From: a virus
Length of the DNA stretch: 21,719 bases
Virus record (IMG/VR): IMGVR_UViG_3300034104_002893
Span: 1-21,719 of that record
Strand: one strand, 5' to 3'
In this document: positions 13,578 through 21,719 of the stretch, in pieces
Numbering within the stretch: position 1 is the stretch's first letter
How the letters are laid out: each line of letters begins with the position of its first letter
The notes under the pieces: model-generated
What the model saw: only the letters and a program-made list of their open reading frames with translations
Told to the model about the DNA's origin: nothing
Database searches by the model: none
Position numbers and translations under genes: made by a program

Positions 13578-14726
13578 ATGAGTCTTAAGAATCTACAGAC
13601 TAAGATTGGTATTTCTGCTGATGGTTCCTGGGGAGCAGGAACCTTTAAAGCAGCAATGGCTTACTACAAACTAACACCTGTTCGTGCTGCTCACTTTTTT
13701 GCTCAAACAGCACACGAAACAGGTGGGTTTAAGGCATTCTCAGAAAACTTGAATTACTCTACAAAGGGTCTTCGAGGAATCTTTGGGAAGTATTTCCCAT
13801 CAGATGCTATTGCTTCACAGTATGAGCGCAAGCCAGAAAAGATTGCTAACCGCGTGTATGCGTCTCGTATGGGCAATGGACCAGAATCCTCGGGTGATGG
13901 TTGGAGATATCGCGGTCGCGGAGCATTACAATTAACAGGTAAGGATAACTACAAAGCCTTTGCTGATTACTGCAAGCGTCCAGATGTAATGTCTAACCCA
14001 GATCTTGTTGCTACAGAACTAGCATTCGAATCAGCAATGTTTTTCTTTGAGCGCAATAAACTCTGGGCAATCTGTGATCAAGGCGTGACTGATGCTGCTA
14101 TTTTATCCATCACCAAAAAGATTAACGGTGGAACACATGGTCTAGCCGATCGCTCTGAAAAGACAAAGAAGTATATTGGCTGGGCAACTAGTGCAACTCC
14201 TGCACCAGCAGTAGTGACTGCACCAAAAGCAGCTCCTGCTGCAGTTACAGCAGATATGCAGTTGTCTGAGCACTTCAATCTTAAAGAGTTTACCAAGTCA
14301 GAAACTGCTATTCGCAAACGCATTGATAACACACCTGGACCTGAACATGCGCAAAACCTTAAAATTGTCTGTGAAAAAATCCTTGAGCCTGTTCGTAAAC
14401 ATTTTGGCAAGCCTGTCCGCATTAATTCTGGGTATCGTGGTCCTGCCCTTAATTCTGCTGTTGGTGGGTCTAGTAAGTCTCAGCATTGCAACGGCGAGGC
14501 TGTCGACTTTGAAATCGACGGATTAGCCAACCCAGAACTTGCTAAATGGGTAAGTCAAAACTGCGATTTCGATCAGGTTATTCTAGAATTTTATGACCCG
14601 AAAGAAGGTCCTAATTCTGGATGGGTACATGCATCGTATACTTCTAAGGGTACAAATCGCAAGCAATTACTCACAGCAGTAACTGTAAACGGAAAAACTG
14701 TATACAAGCCTGGATTAGTTTCTTAA
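13578..14726 (+). CDS. Two-domain endolysin: GH19 glycosidase plus M15 peptidase
   Basis: The product has 382 residues and degrades host peptidoglycan at lysis. The N-terminus (LQTKIGISADGSWGAGT, 6-22) looks like a short peptidoglycan-binding or leading element. Residues about 25-195 are a GH19 (chitinase/lysozyme-type) domain: HETGGF with E47 as likely acid, ENLNY with E56 as likely base, and YRGRGALQLTG. An Ala/Pro linker (about 196-218) leads to a Peptidase_M15-type domain (about 220-375). Its zinc-site pattern is SQHCNGEAVDFEI (H303, D310) with H351 in GWVHASY, and INSGYRGPALN is also typical. The pair would cut both glycan and stem peptide. There is no signal peptide, so it needs the adjacent holin. 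Having two catalytic domains in one phage lysin is uncommon in Gram-negative phages. Confidence 0.92.
   Translation: MSLKNLQTKIGISADGSWGAGTFKAAMAYYKLTPVRAAHFFAQTAHETGGFKAFSENLNYSTKGLRGIFGKYFPSDAIASQYERKPEKIANRVYASRMGNGPESSGDGWRYRGRGALQLTGKDNYKAFADYCKRPDVMSNPDLVATELAFESAMFFFERNKLWAICDQGVTDAAILSITKKINGGTHGLADRSEKTKKYIGWATSATPAPAVVTAPKAAPAAVTADMQLSEHFNLKEFTKSETAIRKRIDNTPGPEHAQNLKIVCEKILEPVRKHFGKPVRINSGYRGPALNSAVGGSSKSQHCNGEAVDFEIDGLANPELAKWVSQNCDFDQVILEFYDPKEGPNSGWVHASYTSKGTNRKQLLTAVTVNGKTVYKPGLVS
13623..13643 (+). other. Perfect 7-bp stem-loop inside the endolysin 5' coding region
   Basis: GGTTCCT (13623-13629) and AGGAACC (13637-13643) are exact inverted copies around a seven-base loop, 45 bases into the endolysin gene. 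A short T-run of three follows. It may be a coincidence of the coding sequence, or a weak RNA structure tuning lysis timing. It is too weak and too deep in the gene to call a terminator. Confidence 0.3.
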
Positions 14727-14730
14727 GAAT

Positions 14731-15663
14731 ATGAAAACGCTGGAGGAGAAGAAACTCCTAGTCAAGATGATGCGCCTTTTTGGTCAGCCTGTTGACCTAG
14801 CACTTCTTGAATCTATCAAAAGAGAAGAAGAATTAAGTAAGGCATTCTTCAAAGAACAGATCCAGCAGCCAAAGATTGAAGTGCAGATGGCAGTTGAACC
14901 TATTGTTCAACCTGTCATTGAATCTCCAGTCAAGATTCTTAAAACGGATTCTAATCCAAGGCTAACGAAGGCACTGGAAAGTCTATCCAAGGAAGATCTT
15001 ATCGATGTTATCGAGGAGATGACCACAGACATCGATATTATGGAACTTTATGAGTTAGAAGAAGAATCATTAATCTACATGATTCGTGAGTTGTCTAAGA
15101 GCAAAAGCGAACCAATTGTTGATGTTCCAAAAATAGTTGAGGCTGTAGCTGAAGAAGAAGATAAATCTGTACTTCTACAAAAAGAGTTTGAGAATTTACA
15201 GAAAAAACTTGACATGCTACAAAAAAGGTTTAATAATAGTATAGCCACAGGAGGCGGTGGCGGTGCTGTTAGAATGAGTGACCTGGATGATCTTATTGCG
15301 AAACGCGATATCATTCCTGATCTAGATGAAGTGTTTAGCCTTGGTTCTCCTGATAGAAGATTTAAAGATCTATTCTTGAGTGGTAATACAATTACTCTTG
15401 GTGGAACAACGATTAGTGCTGATACTTCTGGTGGTGGGTTAATTATTGGGCAAACATCTGAAGAATCAAATACTCCACCAGTAACTATCTCTACTGAATC
15501 ATTTAGAACAGCTGCAGCACCTATTGACGAGAACGAAAATGCGGTCAAACAAAGTTATACAGTATCAACAAATAAAAACGCCACAAGCACTGGTCCCATA
15601 AAACTAAATAGGTCGGTGGTGTTTAAAATACCTAAAACTTCGAAGTGGAAAATTTTGGCATAA
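14731..15663 (+). CDS. Tail-fibre/virion structural protein with coiled coil
   Basis: The product has 310 residues. An acidic N-terminal half (about residues 1-140, with SKEDLIDVIEEM and LYELEEESLIYMIREL helices) leads to a coiled-coil stretch (about 150-172, FENLQKKLDMLQKRF), a GGGGG hinge (about 176-180), and a beta-rich end. The LGSPDRRFKDLFLSGNTITLGG block (about 204-225) is one I recognise from many phage tail-fibre and virion proteins, where it precedes fibre or chaperone-like domains. The C-terminus (TSTGPIKLNRSVVFKIP) is also beta-type. No catalytic motif is visible. The gene starts four bases after the endolysin stop and is followed by the collagen-like fibre, so it probably belongs to the same fibre module, perhaps as attachment or shaft. 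The exact role is not known. Confidence 0.7.
   Translation: MKTLEEKKLLVKMMRLFGQPVDLALLESIKREEELSKAFFKEQIQQPKIEVQMAVEPIVQPVIESPVKILKTDSNPRLTKALESLSKEDLIDVIEEMTTDIDIMELYELEEESLIYMIRELSKSKSEPIVDVPKIVEAVAEEEDKSVLLQKEFENLQKKLDMLQKRFNNSIATGGGGGAVRMSDLDDLIAKRDIIPDLDEVFSLGSPDRRFKDLFLSGNTITLGGTTISADTSGGGLIIGQTSEESNTPPVTISTESFRTAAAPIDENENAVKQSYTVSTNKNATSTGPIKLNRSVVFKIPKTSKWKILA
15604..15610 (+). promoter_or_regulatory. Possible late-promoter box (CTAAATA)
   Basis: CTAAATA lies about 65 bases upstream of the collagen-like gene, inside the end of the previous gene. It matches the 5428-5443 boxes and could drive the fibre genes separately, but it is a single 7-mer in AT-rich sequence. Confidence 0.28.
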
Positions 15664-15675
15664 TAGGAATACTCA

Positions 15676-17856
15676 ATGTCTAGCGCAAGTCTTATTCTAG
15701 AAGGTGCAAATACTGGTCAGGTAACATTAACTGTTTCCGAAAATGCTGGTGGCGCCACATTTATTCTGCCGAGTGTAGATGGCACTAATGGTCAAGTATT
15801 AACCACAGATGGACAAGGGTTTCTTAACTGGACATCGTTAATCTCTGGTAATGGTGCCTTCGGTTCGCAAGGTTATCAAGGATACCAAGGCTATCAGGGA
15901 CACCAAGGTTTTCAAGGCGCGCAAGGTCGACAAGGCGCTCAAGGTGCTACTGGCGTTCAAGGATTTCAGGGCGCTCAAGGTGTTATCGGTGCTCAAGGTG
16001 ATGTAGGCGCACAAGGCGCAGCTGGTGTTCAAGGTGCTCAGGGCGTGCAAGGTGCAACTGGCGTACAAGGATTCCAAGGCGCAGCTGGTGCTCAAGGTGC
16101 TCAAGGTGCTCAAGGTGCTCAAGGTGTTCAAGGCGCGCAAGGTAATGATGGTGGTGAAGGTTCTCAGGGGCATCAAGGTATTGCTGGAGCACAAGGTGTT
16201 CAGGGTGCAGCAGGAACTGGTGCTCAAGGCGCTCAAGGTGCCGCTGGATCGCAAGGATTCCAGGGTGTTCAGGGTGCAGCAGGAACTGGAGCGCAAGGTG
16301 ATGTAGGTGCCCAAGGAGCAGCTGGAGCGCAGGGCATCCAAGGTGCACAAGGTGCTGTTGGCGCACAGGGTGCTGTAGGCGCACAGGGAGCAGCTGGTGC
16401 TCAGGGTGTTCAAGGAGCAGTCGGCGCACAGGGAGCAGCTGGTGTTCAAGGCGCGACAGGATCTCAAGGTGTCCAAGGTGCTCAAGGTGTTCAAGGTGCG
16501 ACAGGAACTGGAGCACAGGGTGCTGCTGGTGCTCAAGGCGTCCAAGGTGCTCAAGGTGTTCAAGGCGCGACAGGAACTGGAGCGCAGGGCATTCAAGGTG
16601 CACAGGGTGTACAAGGTGCCACTGGCGAATTTGGTGGCGCAACATTCGAATATGTTTTCAACACCAATACAGCAAACACAGATCCAACGGCTGGCTTTGT
16701 TAAGTTTAACAATACAACATTGCTATCTGCGACTGAGATGTATATTGATAACATCGATCGTTTAAGTGGAAATGTTTTCAATTACTTGAATACAATCGAT
16801 GACTCGACGTCGACAATCAAAGGCACATTCAAGATTGCAAATTCTGCAAATGTTCTAGAATACACATTCTTCAATATTAACGGTACTCATCTTCATGTTG
16901 CTGACTGGTTCGTTGTTCCTGTTGCTGGATTGAATACAACATTAACTGAATCAAATTTCCCAAACAGCACTAATGTTATTATGACATTTGTTCGTACTGG
17001 TGACAAGGGTGATACTGGAACACAAGGACCACAAGGTATTCAGGGTGCTGTTGGCGCACAAGGTGTTGCTGGAGCACAAGGCGTAACTGGTGCTCAGGGT
17101 GATGTTGGTGCACAAGGTGCTACTGGAGCACAAGGTTTTGTTGGTGCTCAGGGAGCAGTCGGAGCACAAGGCGCAACTGGTGCTCAAGGTGTTCAAGGCG
17201 AGATAGGCGCGCAGGGAGTAGTCGGCGCGCAAGGTGTTCAGGGAGCAGTCGGTGCGCAGGGTGCTGCTGGTGTTCAAGGAGCAAGTGGCGTTCAAGGAGC
17301 AATAGGCGCGCAGGGTGTTCAAGGTGAAGTTGGAGCACAAGGCGTTCAAGGCGCAAGTGGTGCTGGTGTTTCTAGTGGTACAACTAACAATATAGCAAAA
17401 TATATTGGTGCAACAACATTAGGGAATAGTTTAATCTTTGATACCAATACTAGCATTGGTATTGGAACATCAACCCCAACAGCGACACTAGATGTTGCTG
17501 GAAATGGAAAGTTTGTTGTTGTTGATTCTACTCGCGTCAATCCTCGTGTTATCTCTGTTGCAGATGCAGCTTCAATAACACCTAATGTCGCAGTTGGTGA
17601 CCAGTACAATATTACAGCATTGGCACAAGCGTTAACAATTAATGCGCCAGTGGGTGTTCCAGTCGATGGAAATAAACTCACAATTAGATTGCTCGACAAT
17701 GGAACAAACCGCGCATTGACTTGGAATTCAACATATACTGTTATTGGTACAGTATTGCCTACATCAACAACAGCAAATAAAATGTCATATATTGGTTGCA
17801 TATATAATTCTGCTGACACTCGTTGGGATGTAATTGCAGTAACAACACAAGTATAA
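15676..17856 (+). CDS. Collagen-like tail fibre protein
   Basis: The product has 726 residues. The N-terminal 60 residues ([32 protein letters not shown]) are a typical marine-phage fibre start. Two collagen-like Gly-x-y regions follow: residues about 63-318 and 442-561. They are dominated by GAQ, GVQ and GAA triplets, with Gln in the y position and almost no proline. A globular beta-rich insert (about 319-441, [24 protein letters not shown]) lies between them. The C-terminus ([16 protein letters not shown], then [28 protein letters not shown]) is a likely trimeric tip domain. It should form a rod-like trimer on the virion that contacts the host surface. AGGA precedes the ATG. Attachment role is inferred; collagen folding needs trimerisation. 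Confidence 0.85.
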   Translation: MSSASLILEGANTGQVTLTVSENAGGATFILPSVDGTNGQVLTTDGQGFLNWTSLISGNGAFGSQGYQGYQGYQGHQGFQGAQGRQGAQGATGVQGFQGAQGVIGAQGDVGAQGAAGVQGAQGVQGATGVQGFQGAAGAQGAQGAQGAQGVQGAQGNDGGEGSQGHQGIAGAQGVQGAAGTGAQGAQGAAGSQGFQGVQGAAGTGAQGDVGAQGAAGAQGIQGAQGAVGAQGAVGAQGAAGAQGVQGAVGAQGAAGVQGATGSQGVQGAQGVQGATGTGAQGAAGAQGVQGAQGVQGATGTGAQGIQGAQGVQGATGEFGGATFEYVFNTNTANTDPTAGFVKFNNTTLLSATEMYIDNIDRLSGNVFNYLNTIDDSTSTIKGTFKIANSANVLEYTFFNINGTHLHVADWFVVPVAGLNTTLTESNFPNSTNVIMTFVRTGDKGDTGTQGPQGIQGAVGAQGVAGAQGVTGAQGDVGAQGATGAQGFVGAQGAVGAQGATGAQGVQGEIGAQGVVGAQGVQGAVGAQGAAGVQGASGVQGAIGAQGVQGEVGAQGVQGASGAGVSSGTTNNIAKYIGATTLGNSLIFDTNTSIGIGTSTPTATLDVAGNGKFVVVDSTRVNPRVISVADAASITPNVAVGDQYNITALAQALTINAPVGVPVDGNKLTIRLLDNGTNRALTWNSTYTVIGTVLPTSTTANKMSYIGCIYNSADTRWDVIAVTTQV
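15862..16629 (+). repeat. First collagen-like Gly-x-y repeat region
   Basis: About 256 residues of Gly-x-y triplets built from near-identical 9-18-bp DNA units (ggtgctcaa and ggtgttcaa variants). Four single-residue breaks (G-T-G) interrupt the triplet phase at 16213, 16282, 16504 and 16573. Two pairs of 69-bp tandem copies carry them (16195/16264 and 16477/16546). Confidence 0.92.
16999..17361 (+). repeat. Second collagen-like Gly-x-y repeat region
   Basis: About 40 uninterrupted Gly-x-y triplets, beginning [10 protein letters not shown] and again dominated by GAQ, GVQ and GAV. No G-T-G break is seen here, unlike in the first region. The shift from charged triplets at the start to neutral ones resembles a nucleation segment. 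Confidence 0.9.
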
Positions 17857-17872
17857 TTGAAGGAAGTATCAT

Positions 17873-18079
17873 ATGAAGATTAATTTTGAATATGACACAA
17901 AGTATGGTAAATTCAGCGACTCATTAGATTTACCAGACGACCAATTATACACTGATGTTGAAATTGAGGCTATGAAAGAAGCTCGTAGAGATGCTTGGGT
18001 GTCGTACATCGACAACGCTCAACTAGAAACAACACCAATCGATGAATCGCCTACTGAAGCCCCACTAGAAGGTCAATAA
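17873..18079 (+). CDS. Small acidic protein of unknown function
   Basis: The product has 68 residues, acidic, and I do not recognise it. The first half (INFEYDTKYGKFSDSLDLPDDQLY) is beta-like, then an acidic helix (VEIEAMKEARRDAWVSYI) and a Pro/Glu-rich disordered tail (TPIDESPTEAPLEGQ). A clear AAGGA ribosome site sits before the ATG, and the gene fills the space between the collagen-like fibre and the giant adhesin with no other plausible frame, so it is likely real. A chaperone or cap for one of the neighbouring fibre proteins would fit the position but is not shown by the sequence. Confidence 0.6.
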   Translation: MKINFEYDTKYGKFSDSLDLPDDQLYTDVEIEAMKEARRDAWVSYIDNAQLETTPIDESPTEAPLEGQ

Positions 18080-18082
18080 ATT

Positions 18083-21000
18083 ATGGCAGATAGATATTGG
18101 GTTGGTGGCACAGGCACATGGAATACAACAAGCACAACTAACTGGAGCGCCAGCAGCGGCGGTCCCAGTGGTGCCAGCGTGCCGACAGTAGCAGATAGTG
18201 TTTTCTTTGACCAGGCAGGCACATATACTGTAACCATGACAGGCGCATTAGCCTGTTTAGATATAACAGTTAGCACAGGTACAGTAACATTTGCTACTGG
18301 TACTACCCCAACATTAACAGTAGCAGGTAATGTAGCAATTACAGCAGGTACAACTACATGGAATAGTACTGGCACCATAACATTATCAGCGACTACATCA
18401 AAAACAATTACAAGCGGCGGCACAACTTTTAATTGCAGTATGACAGTAAGTGGAGCAGGTGGAACAAAAACATTACAAGATAATCTAACATTAAGTAGCA
18501 CAAGCACTTTTACAGTTACATCAGGTACACTGGCATTAGGTAGTCATACATTAACGACAGGATTATTCAACTCAAGCAATAGCAATACAAGAGTATTGAA
18601 TTTTGGTACAGGTAAAATTGTATTAACTAGTGCAACAACAAGCACAATTTGGACTACTGGAACAACAACTAACCTTACAATAAGCGGAACTCCACTAGTA
18701 GAATGTGTAACCACTGGCACAGGAGTTACCAAAACTATTAATACAGGCGCACCGTCAGAAGCAAACTCAATAAGTTTTAGTTTATTGAATACTGTGACAG
18801 GTACAACCTATGCATTTTCAGCAAGTAATGTTGTAAGAAATTTAATCGTAAATGGTGTGCAAACAGTAAGTAATATTAACTTGATAATTTATGGAGCATT
18901 TACTCACTTAACCACAAACGGAACTACTACATTTACAGCTGGTGCAAATGCATGGACATTTGCTGCTACAAGTGGCAGTTTTACGATTAATAATATTGCT
19001 GGCTTCACTTATGATTTTCCATGGACATTTGGCAGCGCAACTAGCACTGCTACCTGGACATTAGCAAACAACCTAACACTAGGTGCAACTAGGCAACTGA
19101 CATTAAGCAATGGTTCGTTTGATATAAACAGCAAAACTATTTCTGCTGCTGGTATTACAATATCAACAGGCACACCAACACTATTAAACACAGGTACAGG
19201 TAGTTTTACAACAACATTACCATTTACACATACTAGTGGATCGTTTACATTACCATTTAATATTACTACAAGTTCAGCAAGTGGTTATACATTTACAGCA
19301 GGCACTTTAGCATTAAGTACATTCACATTAACCACTACATTATTCGGTAGCAGTGGTTCTAGTTCCAGAACATTAAACTTTGGCACTGGTCAGCTGGCGT
19401 TGACTGGCAATGGTGTAACAATCTTTAATGTTACTACAGCAACCAATTTTACAACATCTGGTACTGTTTATATTAATTCTACATATACTGGTAGTGTTGG
19501 CACACGCACCATTGTAACAGGCTTTACAGAAGCGCAAGCGGCAGGATATAATGTTGCTACTAGTGGAACTACTGGCATTGTATTGAGTCCAAGTGCAACT
19601 GATATTGTTGCATTAACTGGTAGTTTTAATACAGTTAATTTGACTGGATTTACAGGAACATTAAGTAATACAACAAGAACTATTTTTGGTGATTTAACTG
19701 TGCCTGCCAGTGGCGGCACGTTTACGGCAGGTACAAATATTACCACTTTTGCTGGTACTGGCACTGAAACTATTACTACGAATGGCAGAACACTTGATTT
19801 TCCTATTACTTTTGCTGGTGTAGGCGGCACATTTGTGCTAGCAGGTGCATTAACACTAGGTTCAACAAGAACAGCAACATTAGACAATGGTACACTTAAT
19901 TTAAATGATTTTACACTTACTGCTGCAACTTTAAGTTCTTCTGGTAGCGTTGCTAGAGTAATAGCATTTGGCACCACAGGTCAAATTACACTGGTTGGTA
20001 ACGGTACAAATATTGTACTCATGACGAGTATGACCAGTTTCACATATACTGGCACTCCTAGAATTTACAGTACATATAACGGCGCTACTGGCACTAGAAC
20101 ATTTACTTTCGGCAGTACAGCTGGCGCTACATCCACAAATATATTTGATGTGAGTTTCGGTAGCAGCGGCACTGGACTTGTGATCACGCCTGCAACTGAT
20201 ACAATAGCACTTACAGGTGGCTTCAATAGCATAGACTTCACTGGATTTACAGGAACATTAAGTAGTACAAGAAGATCTATTTTTGGCGATTTAACTATAC
20301 CTGCTTCTGGTGGAACATACTCAGCAGGCACTAGTGTTACAACATTTAGTGATACTGGCACTGCAACGATTACAACTAACGGCAGAACACTTGATTTCCC
20401 GATGACATTTGATGGTGTTGGTGGAACATTTGTGCTAGCAGGTGCACTAACACTAGGTTCAGCAAGAACAGTAACATTAGAAAATGGTACACTTAATTTA
20501 AATAATTTTACGCTTACTGCTGGATTTTTAGATTCTAGTGCTACCACTACTAGAGTAATAGCATTTGGCACCACAGGTCAAATTACACTGGTTGGTAACA
20601 GTGCATCTACTGTAAGTATGACTAATATAACCAATTTTACTTATACTGGTACGCCTAGAATTTACTGTACATATAACGGTGCAACTGGTACAAGAACATT
20701 TGATATTGGCGGTACAGCTGGCGCGACATCTACAAATGTGTTTGATTTAAGTTTTGGTAGCAGCGGCACTGGACTTGTAATTACCCCTGCTACGGATACT
20801 GTTACATTATCTGGTGTATATTATAATGCTGATTTTACAAACAATACTAGCACAATAGATAATTCTACAAGATCACTTTATGGAAATTTAACCATACCTG
20901 CATCTGGCGGAACTTTTACTGCTGGCGCTTTAGTCACAAGCATTACAGCTGGTATATCAGTTGACATAAACATTCAGCGTACCATAGATTTTCCAATTAC

Positions 21001-21719
21001 CTGCAACAGTGTTGGTGGCACACTTAACTTTTTAAATAATTTGACGCTAGGTTCTACTAGAACATTCACACTTACAGCGGGTGCTCTGAACCTAAACAAT
21101 CTTACGCTATCTGCTGCAACATTCAGTAGTAGTGGCACTGGTGTAAGATCTGTTGCATTTGGCACTACTGGTCGAATTACTTTAGTAGGAAACAATGCTA
21201 CAATAGTAGATCTTACTACTATGACAAATTTTAGTTACACTGGTACACCTAGAATTGTTAGCGCATACAATGGTGCTACTGGCACAAGAACATTTAACAT
21301 TGGTGGAACTGCGGGAGCGAATTCAAATAATATTTTTAGCGTCACAACACTCGAAATAATTACCACTACTGGTGGCAATGGTAACGCTGAATCTAGCGAT
21401 GATGGTGGTGGCGGTGGTGGTGGTATTGGCGGCGGTGTTGGTACAACTGTTGATGTGAATGGTGGATACACAGGCGGTGCTGCGAATACTGCTAGCGGTA
21501 ATTCGTTGTTTACGGCAGTAACTGCCGCTGGATATACAATCGGTAGTGGTGCAGGCACTGCTGGTGGAACAGCCACTAGTCCTGCTAATGCAATCAATGG
21601 TGGTAACGCCACTGGCTTTGGTGCAGGTGGTGGTGGTGCTGGTTACTATGGCGGTAATGGCGGTAATGGCTTCTTAGGTGGTGGTGGTGGTGGCGCAGCA
21701 GGATTTAATGGTACTGCAA
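18083..21719 (+). CDS. Giant repetitive adhesin/tail-fibre protein (3' end off the window)
   Basis: An open frame of more than 1,212 codons from the ATG at 18083, with no stop before the window ends; I checked the frame line by line. It begins MADRYWVGGTGTWN...NWSASSGG...VPTVADSVFFD, a start I recognise from large marine-phage fibre proteins. The body is extremely rich in Thr, Ser, Gly, Leu and Asn, with short beta-strand patterns (TLTLGSTRT-like, GTLNLN, FTYTGTPRI), suggesting a beta-solenoid or stacked beta-repeat shaft. Related units recur at FGTG anchors 18602, 19379, 19967, 20564 and 21158. From about 21371 it turns glycine-rich, like the tip domains of phage adhesins. AAGG lies upstream of the ATG. 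It has almost no Lys or charged residues, quite unlike its neighbours. Host-receptor binding is likely. Confidence 0.88.
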   Translation, partial: MADRYWVGGTGTWNTTSTTNWSASSGGPSGASVPTVADSVFFDQAGTYTVTMTGALACLDITVSTGTVTFATGTTPTLTVAGNVAITAGTTTWNSTGTITLSATTSKTITSGGTTFNCSMTVSGAGGTKTLQDNLTLSSTSTFTVTSGTLALGSHTLTTGLFNSSNSNTRVLNFGTGKIVLTSATTSTIWTTGTTTNLTISGTPLVECVTTGTGVTKTINTGAPSEANSISFSLLNTVTGTTYAFSASNVVRNLIVNGVQTVSNINLIIYGAFTHLTTNGTTTFTAGANAWTFAATSGSFTINNIAGFTYDFPWTFGSATSTATWTLANNLTLGATRQLTLSNGSFDINSKTISAAGITISTGTPTLLNTGTGSFTTTLPFTHTSGSFTLPFNITTSSASGYTFTAGTLALSTFTLTTTLFGSSGSSSRTLNFGTGQLALTGNGVTIFNVTTATNFTTSGTVYINSTYTGSVGTRTIVTGFTEAQAAGYNVATSGTTGIVLSPSATDIVALTGSFNTVNLTGFTGTLSNTTRTIFGDLTVPASGGTFTAGTNITTFAGTGTETITTNGRTLDFPITFAGVGGTFVLAGALTLGSTRTATLDNGTLNLNDFTLTAATLSSSGSVARVIAFGTTGQITLVGNGTNIVLMTSMTSFTYTGTPRIYSTYNGATGTRTFTFGSTAGATSTNIFDVSFGSSGTGLVITPATDTIALTGGFNSIDFTGFTGTLSSTRRSIFGDLTIPASGGTYSAGTSVTTFSDTGTATITTNGRTLDFPMTFDGVGGTFVLAGALTLGSARTVTLENGTLNLNNFTLTAGFLDSSATTTRVIAFGTTGQITLVGNSASTVSMTNITNFTYTGTPRIYCTYNGATGTRTFDIGGTAGATSTNVFDLSFGSSGTGLVITPATDTVTLSGVYYNADFTNNTSTIDNSTRSLYGNLTIPASGGTFTAGALVTSITAGISVDINIQRTIDFPITCNSVGGTLNFLNNLTLGSTRTFTLTAGALNLNNLTLSAATFSSSGTGVRSVAFGTTGRITLVGNNATIVDLTTMTNFSYTGTPRIVSAYNGATGTRTFNIGGTAGANSNNIFSVTTLEIITTTGGNGNAESSDDGGGGGGGIGGGVGTTVDVNGGYTGGAANTASGNSLFTAVTAAGYTIGSGAGTAGGTATSPANAINGGNATGFGAGGGGAGYYGGNGGNGFLGGGGGGAAGFNGTA
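19682..21340 (+). repeat. Three tandem ~597-bp repeats in the giant adhesin
   Basis: Units start near 19682, 20279 and 20876. Matching codons (for example IFGDLT and AFGTTG) are 597 bases apart between units 1 and 2, and 597 then 594 apart between units 2 and 3, so unit 3 has lost one codon. Units 1 and 2 are close at the DNA level; unit 3 is more diverged. A looser copy precedes them (anchor 19379, 588 bases before unit 1's anchor). Confidence 0.92.
21371..21719 (+). other. Glycine-rich adhesin segment (continues off window)
   Basis: This part of the giant adhesin has runs of five to seven glycines separated by short polar stretches (GGNGNAESSDD, GGYTGG, GAGYYGGNGGNG). It resembles the polyglycine-sandwich, variable-loop tips known from T-even-type adhesins (gp38), where the loops decide receptor choice. 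The likeness is by composition only. Confidence 0.5.

Noticed and set aside
15604-15610. Further CTAAATA strings (for example 543-549, 1487-1493, 8973-8979)
   Set aside because: Single 7-mers are expected by chance in AT-rich coding sequence; only 5428-5443 has a tandem pair in an intergenic gap, so the others are kept at low confidence or left out.
15838-16645. Long open frames on the minus strand (and a second + frame) across the collagen region
   Set aside because: They are shadows of the Gly-x-y repeat: the codon bias leaves other frames open, and their proteins are Leu/Ser/Thr or Leu/His/Glu low-complexity strings with no ribosome site.
18073-21612. Several minus-strand open frames of 60-169 codons opposite the giant adhesin
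   Set aside because: Two of them (starting near 19977 and 20574) are copies of each other exactly 597 bases apart, so they only mirror the repeat on the + strand. All are Val/Pro-rich with no start signals.

Overview
The window is a stretch of a T4-like marine myovirus genome (Caudoviricetes), probably infecting a Gram-negative bacterium. The basis is a clear T4 gp41-type replicative helicase at the left edge, a dense block of genes all on the + strand with overlaps or very short gaps, many small proteins of the kind shared by marine T4-like phages, a phage lysis pair, and long repetitive tail-fibre/adhesin genes at the right. I see no cyanophage photosynthesis genes, so I cannot name the host. 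There is no gene-free stretch longer than about 300 bases. I found no tRNA, rRNA, CRISPR array, insertion sequence, attachment site or convincing intrinsic terminator.

Layout. (1) 1-2825: 3' part of the helicase gene, a small HExxH metallopeptidase-like protein, and a 403-residue protein of unknown role with a possible nuclease-like core. (2) 2836-5431: a three-gene deoxysugar cassette: RmlB (dTDP-glucose 4,6-dehydratase), RmlA (glucose-1-phosphate thymidylyltransferase), and a short reductase that most resembles the bifunctional plant/mimivirus 3,5-epimerase/4-reductase. The three could form a complete route from glucose-1-phosphate to an activated L-rhamnose-like sugar without a separate RmlC. 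(3) 5428-13231: after a tandem pair of CTAAATA boxes (candidate late promoter) comes a run of head/virion-associated or accessory proteins. They include a protein with a T4-like capsid-targeting N-terminus and a degenerate nucleotidyltransferase core, a 782-residue multidomain fusion (adenylyltransferase + P-loop + several small phage domains), a cupin, a 793-residue mosaic protein whose modules are separated by nine copies of an EEVEQxDE-type motif, and five small conserved phage proteins, one with another capsid-targeting-like start. (4) 13237-14726: lysis cassette: a two-helix holin candidate and a two-domain endolysin (GH19 + M15). (5) 14731-21719: tail-fibre region: a coiled-coil fibre protein, a collagen-like fibre, a small acidic protein, and an adhesin-like gene of more than 1,212 codons with ~597-bp repeats and a glycine-rich end that runs off the window.

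How it may fit together (inference): the sugar cassette could modify phage DNA or virion glycans or the host surface. The proteins with prohead-protease-like sites would be loaded into the capsid and matured there. The final block builds the host-recognition fibres. The most unusual parts are the compact rhamnose route, the linker-punctuated mosaic protein, and the giant repetitive adhesin.
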